DNA of 64,000 nt from Planctomycetota bacterium (GTDB taxonomy: Bacteria > Planctomycetota > Phycisphaerae > UBA1845), in assembly GCA_024280855.1 (NCBI GenBank), contig JAJRPG010000112.1, positions 50,353 through 114,352 on the forward strand, read 5' to 3'. Shown here in pieces: positions 46,669 through 57,642 of the stretch. The translations under genes were made by a program, and so were the position numbers. Under the pieces are notes generated by a model. The model saw only the letters and a program-made list of their open reading frames with translations. It did not search any database and was not told the DNA's origin. The stretch's first letter is position 1, and each line of letters opens with the position of its first letter.

Positions 46669-49530
46669 CTAAGGACAGTTCGGCACACAGGTTCCCGTAA
46701 GGCAATTCGTCACGCCAAAGTCAAAATCGCTGCCGGCAAAGCCGAAGACGGCCCGAAGAATATCATTACTGGCAATTATTCCATTTGGTATCTTCCCGTC
46801 ATTATCTGCCCGCGACAAATGTGGCGCTGTAGCTAATAATTGGAATGTATGCACCACAGCAACAATGTCGTTAGCCGTGACCAAACCTTCAGCCGCTGTC
46901 CAAGCCGTACCATCAAAAACGCCAACAATATCCCCGAACTGTCTACCCGCACTAAACTGTGGCACTGTGGTTAATACTGAGAGAGCTGTTGAAAAATTAA
47001 GGAGGTCCATAGTTGCGTCGATGAGATATTCATTACCAGGTACGATTTCGCAGCCTCGAGCGTGAATGACCGATAAATCCCATTCGCAAAACTCTGGTGA
47101 CGATACCAGTTCAGTAAAACCTTCACCATCAAGCGAAAGCCCACAACCAACATACCACGGCGTCACCGACCCTACGCGCATCACACGCAGTGCCGTCATT
47201 TGGCCAGGATTAGTCGTCGGATCAAATGACAAGTAACGGTCCTTCGTAATATCATGCGGAGCAATTGGTATCGCGGGAGCGGATAATGTAGTCATACCAT
47301 TGCATGTTATGACTAAATCGTAAGAGCCTCGATCAGCAGAACTCCATGCCGAGAATTGAACAAGATATTCTTCACCGGGCGTCAGGCCCGTAACTGTTAT
47401 GTCGCCTAAGAAATTGCTCGGCCCACAGTCGTCTTCCGAACAACCCAATTCACTCATCAAGCTCACCCCACAAGGCATGGCGTATATGGCAAATGACGAG
47501 TCCTGTGCCGCACTACCACATGTTGCCAGCGTGACTGTATCACCTAGCGAAACAAACTTCATCCATAACGTGCCATCATGAGGACCGCCCGAAGCGCCGC
47601 AGGCATAGCCGGGGATAGGAGCTAATGAAATGCCGGAATTATCAATAGACACGGTACTATTACATGAAACGGTCTGCGCTGCGTCGCAAGGCGCATTAGC
47701 CGCATCAATCGTGATCTTAGCTGCGTTGAGTGCTACTGAAGCAATCGTAGCCCCACCATCATCGAGTAAATGAGAACCGCCAGATAAAAGATCAATCGTA
47801 AATGTACCTGTCGCATCTGGCGACACGTCGAGCTTTAATGTGCCAAAGTAGGCGGCAGTGTCCAAATCGCTAACGCCAGTCGCCGGTGATGCCGAAGCTG
47901 TCCAGGTATAGTCAGGCGTTGCCGTATCTACATTTTCGGTCGAAGCGATGGACTGAAACAAATAGTCCGCACGAACGGTATCGATAAAAGCACCAGTCGA
48001 GGGACTTGGCATGATGACTGGACTTAGACTTCCGGTTGTCCCTGAGGAATATCCTGTTGAATCCACCTGAGCCTTCGCTTCGCCGACCAACGTGCCCACG
48101 CCAAGCGTATTCCAATCGCTCGCAATTATGTCAAAGGTTACTTCAGCGCCGCCTGGCGGAACCAAAATGTCGCTTCCTCGCACCATATTATTCGTGTCTG
48201 CCGAGACGGGGCGCAACGAAATTTGAGGCGTGCAGCCTCGCAACGAATTATTCATCTTGCCTCTTCCCAGCGTACTCGAGTCCCAATCCGTACTCCACTG
48301 GTTGAGGATACCCACAGCCTTGTCTAGCTCACCCGTCGAAGGCAACTGTCCGGGCAGATGAATCATAATCCAGCCCGTGTGAAAATCTTTCTGAGCCGTC
48401 GTTGAATCTGGTGATCGCACGCCTGCTGAAGCCACAATATCAGATGATGAAAAGGTCGAAATCGTCCCGTTATATGGCGATGAGCAACTGCTATCCATAT
48501 ACCTCAATTCGCTATTACCGGCATCCATCTCTGCAGGAGATACATATCCCATTAGATACAGGTCGGAATAACTGAACACGCCGCCAGTATCCGAGTTGAA
48601 GCAAATGTTATCCGCGAAGCTCACGCAACTAGCCGTGCTTAGCGTCGCTGGCGATGAACCAACCCACTCGCGTATTTCCATCCCCGAGCCTTGCCCATCG
48701 ACTTTGAAATTCCAATGGCCACCACGACCACACCCACTAGTACCTTGCATGTTGCGCCCATCTAGTAGATTGGGAATAAACATACCAAAGCGATGCTCAA
48801 ATTCCTGGGCTAACACCAGTCGCGTAAAATTGGCATCCGCAGCGACACCGGGCGCCCAAATGTTGTCATTAATATTCCACATCATCACATAGCCTTCGAC
48901 GTTATCGCCCGCTAAGCCTATGCCGGCTCTTTGGTTATAAATTGACTGACCGATGCCAGTAGCATCATTTTCAAGACCGAGGTAAAAGGCAGAACCGAGC
49001 GTGTGATTGGGCGTGAAGTCAACCCAAAAACCGACAAAGTCATAACTATCGCCACGATCAGTCAGCAACGCATTCGCCGCGCTGGTCATTAAGTTAAATA
49101 ATGCACCGTCGGTAAAATTCGTCAACAATAATTGTGCGGTATCTTCAAACAAAAACAAATCATCTCGCACAACCATCGGGGCACAACCCTGCCCGGCCTG
49201 CTGAAGCAACCTCGGCGCGAGTCGCGGTAGCGTTCGCTGCGCAGGGTCAGTAAATTCTCCACGGGCGACGGAATCAGCAATATCCCGAAGCCAGGAATTA
49301 CTGGAAATATATCCACAGTCCTGATGAAGATGGCTAACATCATCCCCCAAGCCTTTCGATACCGAAACAGTGCGGGACGAATCAACTGACACAGACGACC
49401 TCGTTGGCGAACCGTTGCCAGGTAACGCTTTCGCATCATCGCAGGCAAAGCCCATAACGAGCGAGCCTACAATCAAACAAGTTACGACAATAGATTTATG
49501 TACCATGAAATTTGAAACTGGATCGCGCAT
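46669..49530 (-). CDS. Large secreted protein with degenerate metalloprotease-like motif and planctomycete C-terminal repeat
   Basis: About 953 aa from ATG 49530 (AGGGGA upstream). Signal peptide (KSIVVTCLIVGSLVMGFA). Residues about 160-440 resemble a secreted metalloprotease-like domain: RLVLAQEFEHRFGMF holds QEFEH (242-246), an HExxH with Gln in place of the first His, so zinc catalysis is doubtful. A pre-peptidase-type beta domain follows (YDLVITCNG, ATCGSAAQDSSFAIY). The C-terminus has the dockerin-like planctomycete repeat (FGDIVGVFDG, TANDIVAVVHTFQLL, SNDILRAVFGFAGSDFDFGV), ending in a Cys-rich tail. Extracellular; the function may be binding rather than cleavage. Convergent with the gene at 45467. 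Confidence 0.8.
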   Translation of the reverse strand: MRDPVSNFMVHKSIVVTCLIVGSLVMGFACDDAKALPGNGSPTRSSVSVDSSRTVSVSKGLGDDVSHLHQDCGYISSNSWLRDIADSVARGEFTDPAQRTLPRLAPRLLQQAGQGCAPMVVRDDLFLFEDTAQLLLTNFTDGALFNLMTSAANALLTDRGDSYDFVGFWVDFTPNHTLGSAFYLGLENDATGIGQSIYNQRAGIGLAGDNVEGYVMMWNINDNIWAPGVAADANFTRLVLAQEFEHRFGMFIPNLLDGRNMQGTSGCGRGGHWNFKVDGQGSGMEIREWVGSSPATLSTASCVSFADNICFNSDTGGVFSYSDLYLMGYVSPAEMDAGNSELRYMDSSCSSPYNGTISTFSSSDIVASAGVRSPDSTTAQKDFHTGWIMIHLPGQLPSTGELDKAVGILNQWSTDWDSSTLGRGKMNNSLRGCTPQISLRPVSADTNNMVRGSDILVPPGGAEVTFDIIASDWNTLGVGTLVGEAKAQVDSTGYSSGTTGSLSPVIMPSPSTGAFIDTVRADYLFQSIASTENVDTATPDYTWTASASPATGVSDLDTAAYFGTLKLDVSPDATGTFTIDLLSGGSHLLDDGGATIASVALNAAKITIDAANAPCDAAQTVSCNSTVSIDNSGISLAPIPGYACGASGGPHDGTLWMKFVSLGDTVTLATCGSAAQDSSFAIYAMPCGVSLMSELGCSEDDCGPSNFLGDITVTGLTPGEEYLVQFSAWSSADRGSYDLVITCNGMTTLSAPAIPIAPHDITKDRYLSFDPTTNPGQMTALRVMRVGSVTPWYVGCGLSLDGEGFTELVSSPEFCEWDLSVIHARGCEIVPGNEYLIDATMDLLNFSTALSVLTTVPQFSAGRQFGDIVGVFDGTAWTAAEGLVTANDIVAVVHTFQLLATAPHLSRADNDGKIPNGIIASNDILRAVFGFAGSDFDFGVTNCLTGTCVPNCP

Positions 49531-49773
49531 AGTATTAATTTCCCCTTCACGCTTGATTATACACATTGGCAACGCCCTGGACGACTTAAACACTCACCAA
49601 ATACCCCGCGAAGGCCTTAAAAACAAGGTAGGTCCGATATCTCAATCGGATAAACGGTTACTAGTGTTTACAATCGCACTAGACACGTATGCTACCAAAA
49701 TTACACTACAAAAAGCAAGCGCAATCATGATCTATGTACTACTGACTTTTTTGCAATAGCGCACCATGAAGTG

Positions 49774-50514
49774 TCATTTCGATCCGTGAATCTCTCGCCA
49801 AAGCCCGAACAGCTCTTTGAATGCCCGAAAAATCACGCCCATATTAGCCCCTGTTTGCTCACCCGCAGTGCGCTGGTAGTGATGCACCCCAACCTGGCCA
49901 ACACTGTATCCTCGGCGCTTGGCGCGTGCCAGTATCTCGGCATCAATCAATGCGCCCGACGATTTCATTTCTATCTCATCAAACAACTGACGAGGGAAAA
50001 TTTTAAAAGCACAATCAATGTCGCGCAGACGCTGCCAGAAAAGAAGGTTCACCAAAGTCGTCCAACAATAGCCGTTAATTTTACGCATCATCGGGTCTTT
50101 ACGATCAATACGATACGCGCTGATAATGTCGTACTTGTCCAACATCGATATGAGTTTATCAATTTCCTCGAAATCGAATTGCCCATCACCATCAGTGTAG
50201 AACACCCAGGACTTGGTCGATTCTCGAAAGCCTCGCTGCAAAGCCCCGCCGTATCCCCGGTTAGGCTCATTATGCACCGCCCGCACCTGGGCATGTTCTA
50301 GCGCTAAGCGATCTGCTATTTCACCGGTACGATCTTTACTTCCGTCATCCACAATAATAATTTCGAAATCATCGCTAATCCGCTGCAAAGTTTTTAACGC
50401 GGCTAGTGTCGTCTTTTCGACATTGGCTTCTTCATTATAGCAGGGATAAAACACGCTGATCGAAAGCGGAGCTATGCACGGTCGCCGATTCAAAGGGGAA
50501 GCTCCTATACTCAA
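49774..50514 (-). CDS. Family 2 glycosyltransferase (dolichyl-phosphate-mannose-synthase-like)
   Basis: 246 aa with a GT-A fold: SVFYPCYNEEANVEKT at the N-terminus, the nucleotide-sugar site EIIIVDDGSKDRTGE, GYGGALQRGF, the acidic motif YTDGDGQFDFEEI and the acceptor-loop region GALIDAEILARAKRRG. No membrane helices, so it is cytoplasmic. It likely transfers a sugar to a polyprenyl phosphate carrier for envelope glycans. ATG 50514 is used; an in-frame TTG at codon 8 with AGGAG upstream is an alternative. It follows the diguanylate cyclase gene on the same strand after 136 nt; no functional link is proven. Confidence 0.88.
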   Translation of the reverse strand: MSIGASPLNRRPCIAPLSISVFYPCYNEEANVEKTTLAALKTLQRISDDFEIIIVDDGSKDRTGEIADRLALEHAQVRAVHNEPNRGYGGALQRGFRESTKSWVFYTDGDGQFDFEEIDKLISMLDKYDIISAYRIDRKDPMMRKINGYCWTTLVNLLFWQRLRDIDCAFKIFPRQLFDEIEMKSSGALIDAEILARAKRRGYSVGQVGVHHYQRTAGEQTGANMGVIFRAFKELFGLWREIHGSK

Positions 50515-50650
50515 TCATGACTACAAGCGAACATCTCAGTAACCCAGCGGCGCAAGGCGCGCGTCAGGACAGACGCCAACGTAACATGCTATGGGCGTTC
50601 ATTCAACTGGAAAGATATAAAGAAGGGAGTTCGTTTAACTGGCTAGAACA

Positions 50651-51970
50651 TCAGGCAGCGGTGGATACCGTATTTTTACCGTTCTTCTTGGCAGTATACA
50701 ACGCCTGGTCGGCTTGGGTGAGAAGCTCTGCGCCTAGTGTAGCTCTCGAATTTACCAAGGACGCAACCCCCGCACTTAGCGACAACGGCGGAGCATCCGG
50801 GGCTTTTTTCGTAGTAGCAAATTGGGCAAACAATTTTACAATACGCCCTGCGATAATATACGCACTCTGTTCATTCGTGTCAGGTAGCAACAGTACGAAC
50901 TCATCGCCGCCATATCGAATGGCATGGTCCGTTGGCCGAATCGCACCACGCAAAAGCTCGCCCACAAAAATCAAGATCGAATCACCGCTTGTATGGCCCT
51001 GCGTATCATTATGCTCTTTGAAATGGTCCACATCGATCATCACAATCGAAAGGTCTTCGTTCCTGGCCTTTTGAGCGGCAAAGAGCTGCTCTAATTCAAT
51101 ATCCAGAAATCTGCGATTGCGTAACTTGGTCAAAGGATCATTCGTCGCCTGCTCTTCAGCTCTGCGTAGCTGGCGACCAAGACCCAGCTCTCGATCTCGC
51201 AATTTCCACTCCGACTCACGCTTTACACGACGCAGGTTAGTATCATTCTTCGCCAGCTCCCGATTAACGCGCCACAGTGCGTCATACAACAAAGCAAACT
51301 CTTCCCAGCGATCGGAACGAAGGCTAGCAGGTAGCTCCGTCACATCCTTGCATGATGTCGCAACATTCACCAACTCTCTTACGGGGTGACTCACCTTCCG
51401 CGTAAACCAACTAGCCAAAGATATGCCATACCCAATATTGACACTAGCCACTATAGCCATGAAATATAGATTCAGCTTGATCCAGTTACCCCAGTCATAA
51501 TCATGTTCAAGCACCACAACGATGCGACGTGCATAAGAGGCATATGAACGCTGCAAAGGCACGATCACCGCTAGGATTTGCTCTTGCACGTCACCCCTGC
51601 GCGTAGACATCTCGGACCAGTTCTTACCAGAATCCACTGCCTGCTGAGCAACCTGACGAAAAGTTGGATCGTTTGGTAAAACGGTCAACACGCGCTGCCC
51701 TGCATCAAGCGTTGCTACAGCCCGGATGCCATCCCAATCCTGCATTAAGCGTAGAACAGATTCGCTAAGATCACCATTCGATGCTGGAGTCAAACTAATC
51801 GCAGTAACAGCCGCCAGAGATTGGGCTTGCTGCCTTTGCTCGTAACCGTTGAAAAAATAACTGCAAACGCCAAAGATACCCACAGTCCACAGAGTCGCCC
51901 GACAAGCCTGGCTATAAGCACGCTGCCGAAGTGTGCGACTCAACGATGCACTATGTGTGGCTTTCGACAC
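50651..51970 (-). CDS. Membrane diguanylate cyclase (GGDEF) with extracytoplasmic sensor
   Basis: 439 aa; makes c-di-GMP from GTP. Two membrane helices (about 26-44 and 170-190) flank an extracytoplasmic sensor of about 125 residues. A HAMP-like linker and a helical coil lead to the GGDEF domain (from about 280). The active site GGDEF is intact at 354-358, and an inhibitory I-site RPTD sits five residues before it (345-348), so product inhibition is expected. The region after the second helix contains SHPVRELVNVA, consistent with HAMP. No EAL domain. It is divergent from the hybrid histidine kinase at 52267, with which it may share regulation. Confidence 0.92.
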   Translation of the reverse strand: MSKATHSASLSRTLRQRAYSQACRATLWTVGIFGVCSYFFNGYEQRQQAQSLAAVTAISLTPASNGDLSESVLRLMQDWDGIRAVATLDAGQRVLTVLPNDPTFRQVAQQAVDSGKNWSEMSTRRGDVQEQILAVIVPLQRSYASYARRIVVVLEHDYDWGNWIKLNLYFMAIVASVNIGYGISLASWFTRKVSHPVRELVNVATSCKDVTELPASLRSDRWEEFALLYDALWRVNRELAKNDTNLRRVKRESEWKLRDRELGLGRQLRRAEEQATNDPLTKLRNRRFLDIELEQLFAAQKARNEDLSIVMIDVDHFKEHNDTQGHTSGDSILIFVGELLRGAIRPTDHAIRYGGDEFVLLLPDTNEQSAYIIAGRIVKLFAQFATTKKAPDAPPLSLSAGVASLVNSRATLGAELLTQADQALYTAKKNGKNTVSTAA

Positions 51971-52266
51971 GTCCCTGCAAACCCCTTAACTCGTCCTCGA
52001 TGCGGACCTACCCACAACCAATTTGCCTGGCCGAAATCGCTTATTTCACCTACACCAGCTTAATAACTCTACGATACAGACTGAGAAGCCTGACTGGAGT
52101 AATTCGGGTACAATTATTGCCAGAGATTATCGGACGAGGAACGAATCGCCGACAATACAACAGCGACCTAAAGCTACTGGAATTGGTCTTTCGCTTAAAC
52201 CGACGAAAGCCTATAGACGTCTGGTCTGGTTCTGTGGCATTAATCTGACGCGGAGGCGCGATAGAA

Positions 52267-55116
52267 ATGGGACTCTATATCCTGGCGACATCCATCCTTC
52301 TCCAACTCGCGGCGGTCGTCGTCGTGGGCATGATCACATGGATTACCGTTCGCCGTTCGTGGATTTTGATCGCATCCGCCATCCTGCTCATGGCTATCCG
52401 CCGATCGATAAGTTTTTACCAGGTCATAGCATTTGAAAAAATCGTTGACCCAATTGCCGAGTCCGTGGCACTTCTAATCTCGCTCCTCATGCTAGTGGGC
52501 TTTATGACGTTACTCCTGAGAGAACGATCAATCACCACCCCGTCGCGGACCCCATTTAGATCTACCGCAAAAATCTCAAGCCCTGGAACAACGGCGGCCA
52601 TACTCGGCATTCTCATTGTAATAGCCATCTCTGTCGTATCCTATATGTCCTTTGTCCTAAGTAGGAACGCATTGGTCGATAACGTGTTTGCCACCAATCT
52701 TAGCTTTGCGCATTCACTCTCCACGCTCGCCGATTCCCAAAAAATATCCCTATCATCGGCAGATAGAATCGATATCATCGATGATGTTTGGGAGGCCAAC
52801 AAAATTCGATACGAGGGCAGCTATGTATGCATCACAAATGCCAAGGGCGATTTGCTGCTACATACGAAACTCCCCTCGACTCAAGGCCAATATGTTGGTG
52901 ACCGGGTAATACAGGATGAAGATCAACGCTTTCATACTTTGATTGATGTGATCAAGGCCAAGTCAGACTGGGCTGGGTGGTACAGCTCCGGCACCGGTGA
53001 ACGTCAATTAGCATCCTTCGTTTACAATCCCACCATGTCCTCATTGATTGGTGTACATGTTCCCAGGAAGGCTATCGAACAGGAGATTTTGCGCGGTATC
53101 TTGCCCTTGGGGGCCGGACTGATAATCATTGTTCTACTACTCCTTCCCGCTGCGCTGGGTGTGCTTTACCGAGCCTATAGTGCCACATTACAAGATGTAA
53201 AATCGAGCGAGGCGCGATACCGTGCAGTCGTGGAAGACCAGACAGATCTTATATGCCGCAATCTACCGGATAGCACAATTACCTTTGTCAATGCAGCGTA
53301 CTGCAGATGCTTCGGTAAGAATCTCGACGAGTTAGTTGGCCATAAGTTCATGCCGATCGTCCACGAACAAGATCAGCCTATGGTACAAGAATTCTTCGCA
53401 TCCATGGGAAAAGAGAACGCCGTTGCGATACATGAACATCGCGTCATCGACTGCGATGGCGAAACAAGATGGCAACGGTGGACCAACCGAGCTATCCTCG
53501 ACGAAAGCGGAGAAGTCATCGAATTCCAGGGGACGGGGCGCGACATCACACAGCGTAAGCTAGCCCAGCAAGCCTTGCTCGAAAGCGAGGACAAGTTTAG
53601 AACCATTTTCCAGAGCGCACCTGACGCAGTATTCCTGATAAGCATAGAAGGCAAAGAGGCCGGGCGCATCGTAGCGGCCAACGATACGGCCCACCGGATG
53701 CACGGCTATCAACCCAGCGAACTCGTGGGAAAACTTATCGCAGATATTGATTCAGATGAATCGTCGCACACCGTGCCAGAGCGACTACACCAATTAGCGG
53801 CTGGTGAACAGTTGCATTTTGAAATTGACCATCAGCACAAAGATGGAACGGTTTTCCCGGTAGAGGTCACAGCCCAGCGAATTATTCTGGATGGTCGCGT
53901 TCACATCCTCGCATTCGACCGCGACATCACAGAACGCAAACAAGCGGAAGCGCAAAGGCTCGAACTGGAAACCCAACTCCGTCAATCACAAAAGATGGAA
54001 GCCATAGGCCAGCTAGCCGGCGGCGTAGCCCATGACTTCAATAACCTATTACAGGTGATTCTCGGTTGCGGCGAAATGGCCCAAAACGCCGACAAAAAAG
54101 ACAAGCCTGTCGGCGAATTTCTTGAACCTATGATGAAGGCCGGAGACCGGGCCAAATCTCTTGTGAGCCAATTGTTGGCTTTTAGCCGCCGCCAAGTGCT
54201 ACAAGTGCAAGACCTCGACCTCAACGATATTATCACAGATATCCTGAAAATGATTCGACGCCTCATTGGCGAACATGTCACACTCGATTTCGTGCCCAGC
54301 GATAATCTCGGAACCGTACGAGCCGACCGCGGACAAATTGAACAGATATTAACCAACCTGTGCGTCAATGCGCGCGACGCCATGCCAGAGGGTGGCACGA
54401 TAACGATCAAAATAGAAAACATCTTAATCGACGACGCATTCTGCGCCTCCCGCGCGTGGGGCACGTCCGGGCCTTACGCAATGCTCAGCATAACCGACAC
54501 CGGTTGCGGCATGGACGACAAAACGCTCGGCCAAATCTTCGAACCATTTTTCACAACCAAAGAAGTCGGTAAGGGAACAGGCCTGGGCCTCGCAACCGCC
54601 TATGGCCTCATCATGCAGCACGACGGACAGGTCGAAGTCGAAAGCAAAGTCGGCGTCGGCACAACCTTCAAAGTCTACTTGCCCCTGATCGAGCGAGAAT
54701 CCGCAATCGTAGGCGAAAAAACTGAAAGCACTATTACCGGCGGAACCGAAACCATCCTATTGGCCGAGGACGACGACATGGTCATGGCACTGTGCAAAAC
54801 CACACTGGAAGACGCAGGGTATACCGTACTACTCGCCAGAGATGGACAGGAAGCCGTACACGTTTTCAACGATCACTATCAAGTTTTGGACTTGGTGCTG
54901 CTAGACGTAGTCATGCCCAAGCTCGGCGGACGAGCGGTCTTCGGGAAAATTCGTGAGAAATGCCCGGACATGCGCGTTATCTTCAGTAGCGGATACAACA
55001 CAGACAACGCCATCCACAACAACTTTATCCTAGACGAAGGCCTAACCCTCATCCAAAAACCATACAGAAGCACCGACCTGTTACAACTTGTCCGCGCAAC
55101 TTTAGACCAAGCATAA
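52267..55116 (+). CDS. Hybrid sensor histidine kinase with PAS domains and receiver
   Basis: 949 aa. Three N-terminal membrane helices (about 5-85) plus helices near 110-130 and 280-300 flank a periplasmic sensor. Then come two PAS domains (about 312-430 and 437-560), a dimerisation helix with phospho-acceptor His589 in [12 protein letters not shown], an HATPase domain ([33 protein letters not shown]) and a C-terminal receiver (EDDDMVMAL, Asp880 in [11 protein letters not shown] near the end). The AHDFNNLL type belongs to the NtrB-like hybrid family. GGAGG lies 10 nt before the ATG. No output regulator is adjacent. Confidence 0.92.
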   Translation: MGLYILATSILLQLAAVVVVGMITWITVRRSWILIASAILLMAIRRSISFYQVIAFEKIVDPIAESVALLISLLMLVGFMTLLLRERSITTPSRTPFRSTAKISSPGTTAAILGILIVIAISVVSYMSFVLSRNALVDNVFATNLSFAHSLSTLADSQKISLSSADRIDIIDDVWEANKIRYEGSYVCITNAKGDLLLHTKLPSTQGQYVGDRVIQDEDQRFHTLIDVIKAKSDWAGWYSSGTGERQLASFVYNPTMSSLIGVHVPRKAIEQEILRGILPLGAGLIIIVLLLLPAALGVLYRAYSATLQDVKSSEARYRAVVEDQTDLICRNLPDSTITFVNAAYCRCFGKNLDELVGHKFMPIVHEQDQPMVQEFFASMGKENAVAIHEHRVIDCDGETRWQRWTNRAILDESGEVIEFQGTGRDITQRKLAQQALLESEDKFRTIFQSAPDAVFLISIEGKEAGRIVAANDTAHRMHGYQPSELVGKLIADIDSDESSHTVPERLHQLAAGEQLHFEIDHQHKDGTVFPVEVTAQRIILDGRVHILAFDRDITERKQAEAQRLELETQLRQSQKMEAIGQLAGGVAHDFNNLLQVILGCGEMAQNADKKDKPVGEFLEPMMKAGDRAKSLVSQLLAFSRRQVLQVQDLDLNDIITDILKMIRRLIGEHVTLDFVPSDNLGTVRADRGQIEQILTNLCVNARDAMPEGGTITIKIENILIDDAFCASRAWGTSGPYAMLSITDTGCGMDDKTLGQIFEPFFTTKEVGKGTGLGLATAYGLIMQHDGQVEVESKVGVGTTFKVYLPLIERESAIVGEKTESTITGGTETILLAEDDDMVMALCKTTLEDAGYTVLLARDGQEAVHVFNDHYQVLDLVLLDVVMPKLGGRAVFGKIREKCPDMRVIFSSGYNTDNAIHNNFILDEGLTLIQKPYRSTDLLQLVRATLDQA

Positions 55117-55143
55117 AGAGCCGCACGGCGCAAGCCTGCGGGC
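55117..55143 (+). repeat. 27-nt dispersed repeat, copy 1
   Basis: Begins AGAGCCGCA and ends GCCTGCGGGC. It matches 60294-60320 at 25 of 27 positions, and its first nine bases recur at 23454. It starts right after the histidine kinase stop. Probably a small extragenic repeat family. Confidence 0.65.
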
Positions 55144-55207
55144 ATGACCCAATAAATATTAACATCCACACACAAAGCCTCGGTACTTTCACCCATACCA
55201 TACCCAT

Positions 55208-56635
55208 TCACCGAGGCTGCAAAGCTAACTCATGTGCGACGCGGCGCATGGGCATAAGCGGATCAACAAACATATCTTCGTGCGCTTCATCAACCACTTG
55301 AATATCATCCAGGTGCGAGAAAAATCTGTATCTTAGCGCAACATCGTCAGGCGATATTGTTGATTGCCAAATCTCAACAATGCGCCCCGTCTGCGGCGCA
55401 TCTAACGTGGACGATGTAATCATTTCCACATACTCGCCACGATCAATCACCACATCCTGATGCCAATGACCTACGAGGTGCAACGCCACGCACGCATGAC
55501 GATTCAAAATCTCCACAAACTCAAAACCAGTGACAGCCGTCCCCGCCGAAACCCGTAGCGAATCCGCAGGATGATGCGTCGCCACAATCACGACTTCCCC
55601 TGCCGCACATGCCTTGGAAAGCGCCTCTTCCAAAAAAGCGCCTTGCGAAAATGTCACCGCCCCTTCGGAATGATTGACCGCTCGCTGTTCAATAAGCGGC
55701 GAAGCCGAGTTCAAACCAATCAGCCGTAATCCAGGCCTCGGCGAAACGCTATACCAATCACACGATAAACACTCAGCCGAAAAGCCATGCCCCCTCGGCT
55801 GCGTATTACTCGCTAAGTGCATCTCAATGATTTCCTGATTCGTCACATATCGACGAGCCTGATTAGATTGAATCCTGACCGGAAAATCCAACTCCGCAGG
55901 CGGGCCAGGGTTTGCCGGCGTGATCGGTGCCCACGCGATCGACCCTGTCGGATTCAGCCTCACCGGATAAAAAAGACCAATCCGCAGATCAAAGGGCAAA
56001 GGACTGGTTCGCAGCCCGAACAGATCAGTCACAATCGGAAACACCCCAACCGCAAAATGGTCATGATTACCAATAATGTTGTACCAGGGTATCGAAGCCA
56101 GCGGCCCATGTTTGCCTTGCTGATATAATCCCTGGGCCTGAAATGGTTGATGAGGATCGAGTAGCACATCAGGCAAACTTCCAGCCTCCCGATCATCCGG
56201 GCCACTCCTCGGATCGACCGTCCCACCGTCAAGCACCGACACAAACCACGACAGCTCATTCATCTGAGCGTTATCCATCCCGTCGCCCGTATGAATCAGG
56301 AAACCAACGGGTGAACCGGTGGCATGAATCTTATTCACCGTGCGGACAAAACCATCCAAAACTTGGGCAGAATACGCCTCCTGAGGCCGCCAGGCGCTAG
56401 TATTAATGCTAGCTGCCACCGTCAGCCGTCCTGGCGATTCCTCATCCGTGATCTGGGCATCCGAAATATGAGCGAACCTAGCCACCAATCGAAAATCCTG
56501 CGTATCCAGCGGCTCCGTTGATTCATTCTTCAGCGTCGTCCCCGGAGCAGACCCGCAACCAGCCAGGACCATCATCACGACCGGCAGCGCCGCGCCCACA
56601 AGACAAAACCACTTGATTTGAACAGTATTTTTCAT
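55208..56635 (-). CDS. Metallophosphoesterase lipoprotein (calcineurin-like)
   Basis: About 475 aa from ATG 56635. The signal peptide ends in a lipobox (VVMMVLAGCGS), so it is a lipoprotein facing outside. The dinuclear metal site is nearly complete: ISDAQ (the usual DxH with Gln), HTGDGMDN, GNHDHF, THHPAD and GHWHQD. The family includes phosphatases and nucleotidases; Gln for His in the first motif occurs in some members. The substrate is not predictable. It is convergent with the histidine kinase gene and divergent from cysC. An upstream open extension to 56734 lacks a start with support. Confidence 0.88.
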   Translation of the reverse strand: MKNTVQIKWFCLVGAALPVVMMVLAGCGSAPGTTLKNESTEPLDTQDFRLVARFAHISDAQITDEESPGRLTVAASINTSAWRPQEAYSAQVLDGFVRTVNKIHATGSPVGFLIHTGDGMDNAQMNELSWFVSVLDGGTVDPRSGPDDREAGSLPDVLLDPHQPFQAQGLYQQGKHGPLASIPWYNIIGNHDHFAVGVFPIVTDLFGLRTSPLPFDLRIGLFYPVRLNPTGSIAWAPITPANPGPPAELDFPVRIQSNQARRYVTNQEIIEMHLASNTQPRGHGFSAECLSCDWYSVSPRPGLRLIGLNSASPLIEQRAVNHSEGAVTFSQGAFLEEALSKACAAGEVVIVATHHPADSLRVSAGTAVTGFEFVEILNRHACVALHLVGHWHQDVVIDRGEYVEMITSSTLDAPQTGRIVEIWQSTISPDDVALRYRFFSHLDDIQVVDEAHEDMFVDPLMPMRRVAHELALQPR

Positions 56636-56799
56636 ACTAATCCGCTCTATGGAGCAATAATCCCACCTTTTTCTTATCGGCCTATCCGCTCTCCGCTTGT
56701 GGATCGGAGTTTCAAACCCTATACTCGCGCCCAAATTTCACAGCGTTGAAAATTTTAGAATTCAGCTTGTCATTTAAGAACCAAAAAAGGAGCATTGGC

Positions 56800-57411
56800 G
56801 TGACCGAAATCAAAGCAACCAACATCACCTGGCACGAGGGTCATGTCGACCGAACAGTACGTGAAGGCATTCTCAAGCAAAAAGGAGCCCTCATCTGGAT
56901 GACAGGCCTCAGCGGCTCCGGCAAAAGCACCATCGCCTACACCCTGGAGCATGCCCTGGTTCAGGAAGGCAGATTAGCCTACGTTCTCGACGGCGACAAC
57001 ATCCGCTTTGGCCTGAACAAAAACCTCGGATTCTCACCTGAAGACCGCACGGAAAACATCCGCCGTATCGGTGAGGTCGGCAAGCTGTTCGTAGACGCCG
57101 GCATTATCACCATCACAGCCTTCATCAGCCCCTACGAAGCCGACCGTCAAATCGCTCGCGAAACCGTTGGCGAAGGAAACTTCTTCGAGGTTTTCTGTGA
57201 CACACCACTAGACGTCTGCGAAGAACGTGACCCCAAAGGCTTATACAAAAAAGCCCGCGCGGGAGAGATCAAAGGCTTCACCGGCGTCGATGCCCCATAC
57301 GAAGCCCCAACTAAAGCCGAGCATGTGATCGATACCTCCAAGCTATCGCCACAAGACGCCACGATCGAGTTGGTAGCGATGCTAACCAAAGCCGGCAAGA
57401 TGTCCGCGTAA
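56800..57411 (+). CDS. cysC: Adenylyl-sulfate (APS) kinase
   Basis: 203 aa from GTG 56800, where AAAAAAGGAG lies 7 nt upstream and the protein begins TEIKATNITWHEGHV, the standard CysC start; an ATG at 56746 adds 18 unlikely residues. It phosphorylates APS to PAPS in sulfate activation. Motifs: P-loop GLSGSGKS (36-43), DGDNIRFGLNKNLGFSPEDR, AFISPYEADRQ, and KGLYKKARAGEIKGFTG. Complete. No cysD or cysN in the window, so the remainder of sulfate activation lies elsewhere. A strong hairpin with a U-run follows the gene. Confidence 0.95.
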   Translation: MTEIKATNITWHEGHVDRTVREGILKQKGALIWMTGLSGSGKSTIAYTLEHALVQEGRLAYVLDGDNIRFGLNKNLGFSPEDRTENIRRIGEVGKLFVDAGIITITAFISPYEADRQIARETVGEGNFFEVFCDTPLDVCEERDPKGLYKKARAGEIKGFTGVDAPYEAPTKAEHVIDTSKLSPQDATIELVAMLTKAGKMSA

Positions 57412-57472
57412 TTAAAATAAACCAACAGAGTAGCATAAAATCTACAAGCGTTGGCATGAAAATGTATAGGGT

Positions 57473-57523
57473 GACATGGGTAAGTCCCGAGTTTTTTTTC
57501 GGGACTTACCCGTGTCTTTTTTT
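57473..57523 (+). terminator. Palindromic element acting as probable Rho-independent terminator of cysC
   Basis: A 13-bp perfect stem (57478-57490 with 57499-57511), extended by five more pairs, with an 8-nt T-rich loop and a run of seven or more T after it. That structure fits an intrinsic terminator. The same element occurs in inverted orientation at 59988-60032, so it is also a mobile-like or REP-type repeat. It lies about 60 nt after the cysC stop. Confidence 0.7.
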
Positions 57524-57594
57524 ATATACAGGCCAAGCGACTTAATTATCCGAGCGGCGAGCGCCAGCGACCCGGCACACACAAATTAAGAAAC

Positions 57595-57613
57595 GGCGGG
57601 TCGATGACCCGCC
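57595..57613. repeat. Short perfect palindrome GGCGGGTC / GACCCGCC
   Basis: Eight-base arms (57595-57602, 57606-57613) with a 3-nt loop, immediately followed by CTACGAA. It sits just past the 3' end of the gene at 57643 (minus strand), so it may protect or end that transcript. No T-run. Confidence 0.55.
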
Positions 57614-57642
57614 CTACGAAACTGATCGTGTTGAGCCTGCAA

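Noticed and set aside
50517..51074. 185-codon plus-strand open frame
   Set aside because: It lies antisense to the diguanylate cyclase, which has intact GGDEF and I-site motifs; the open frame has no family likeness.
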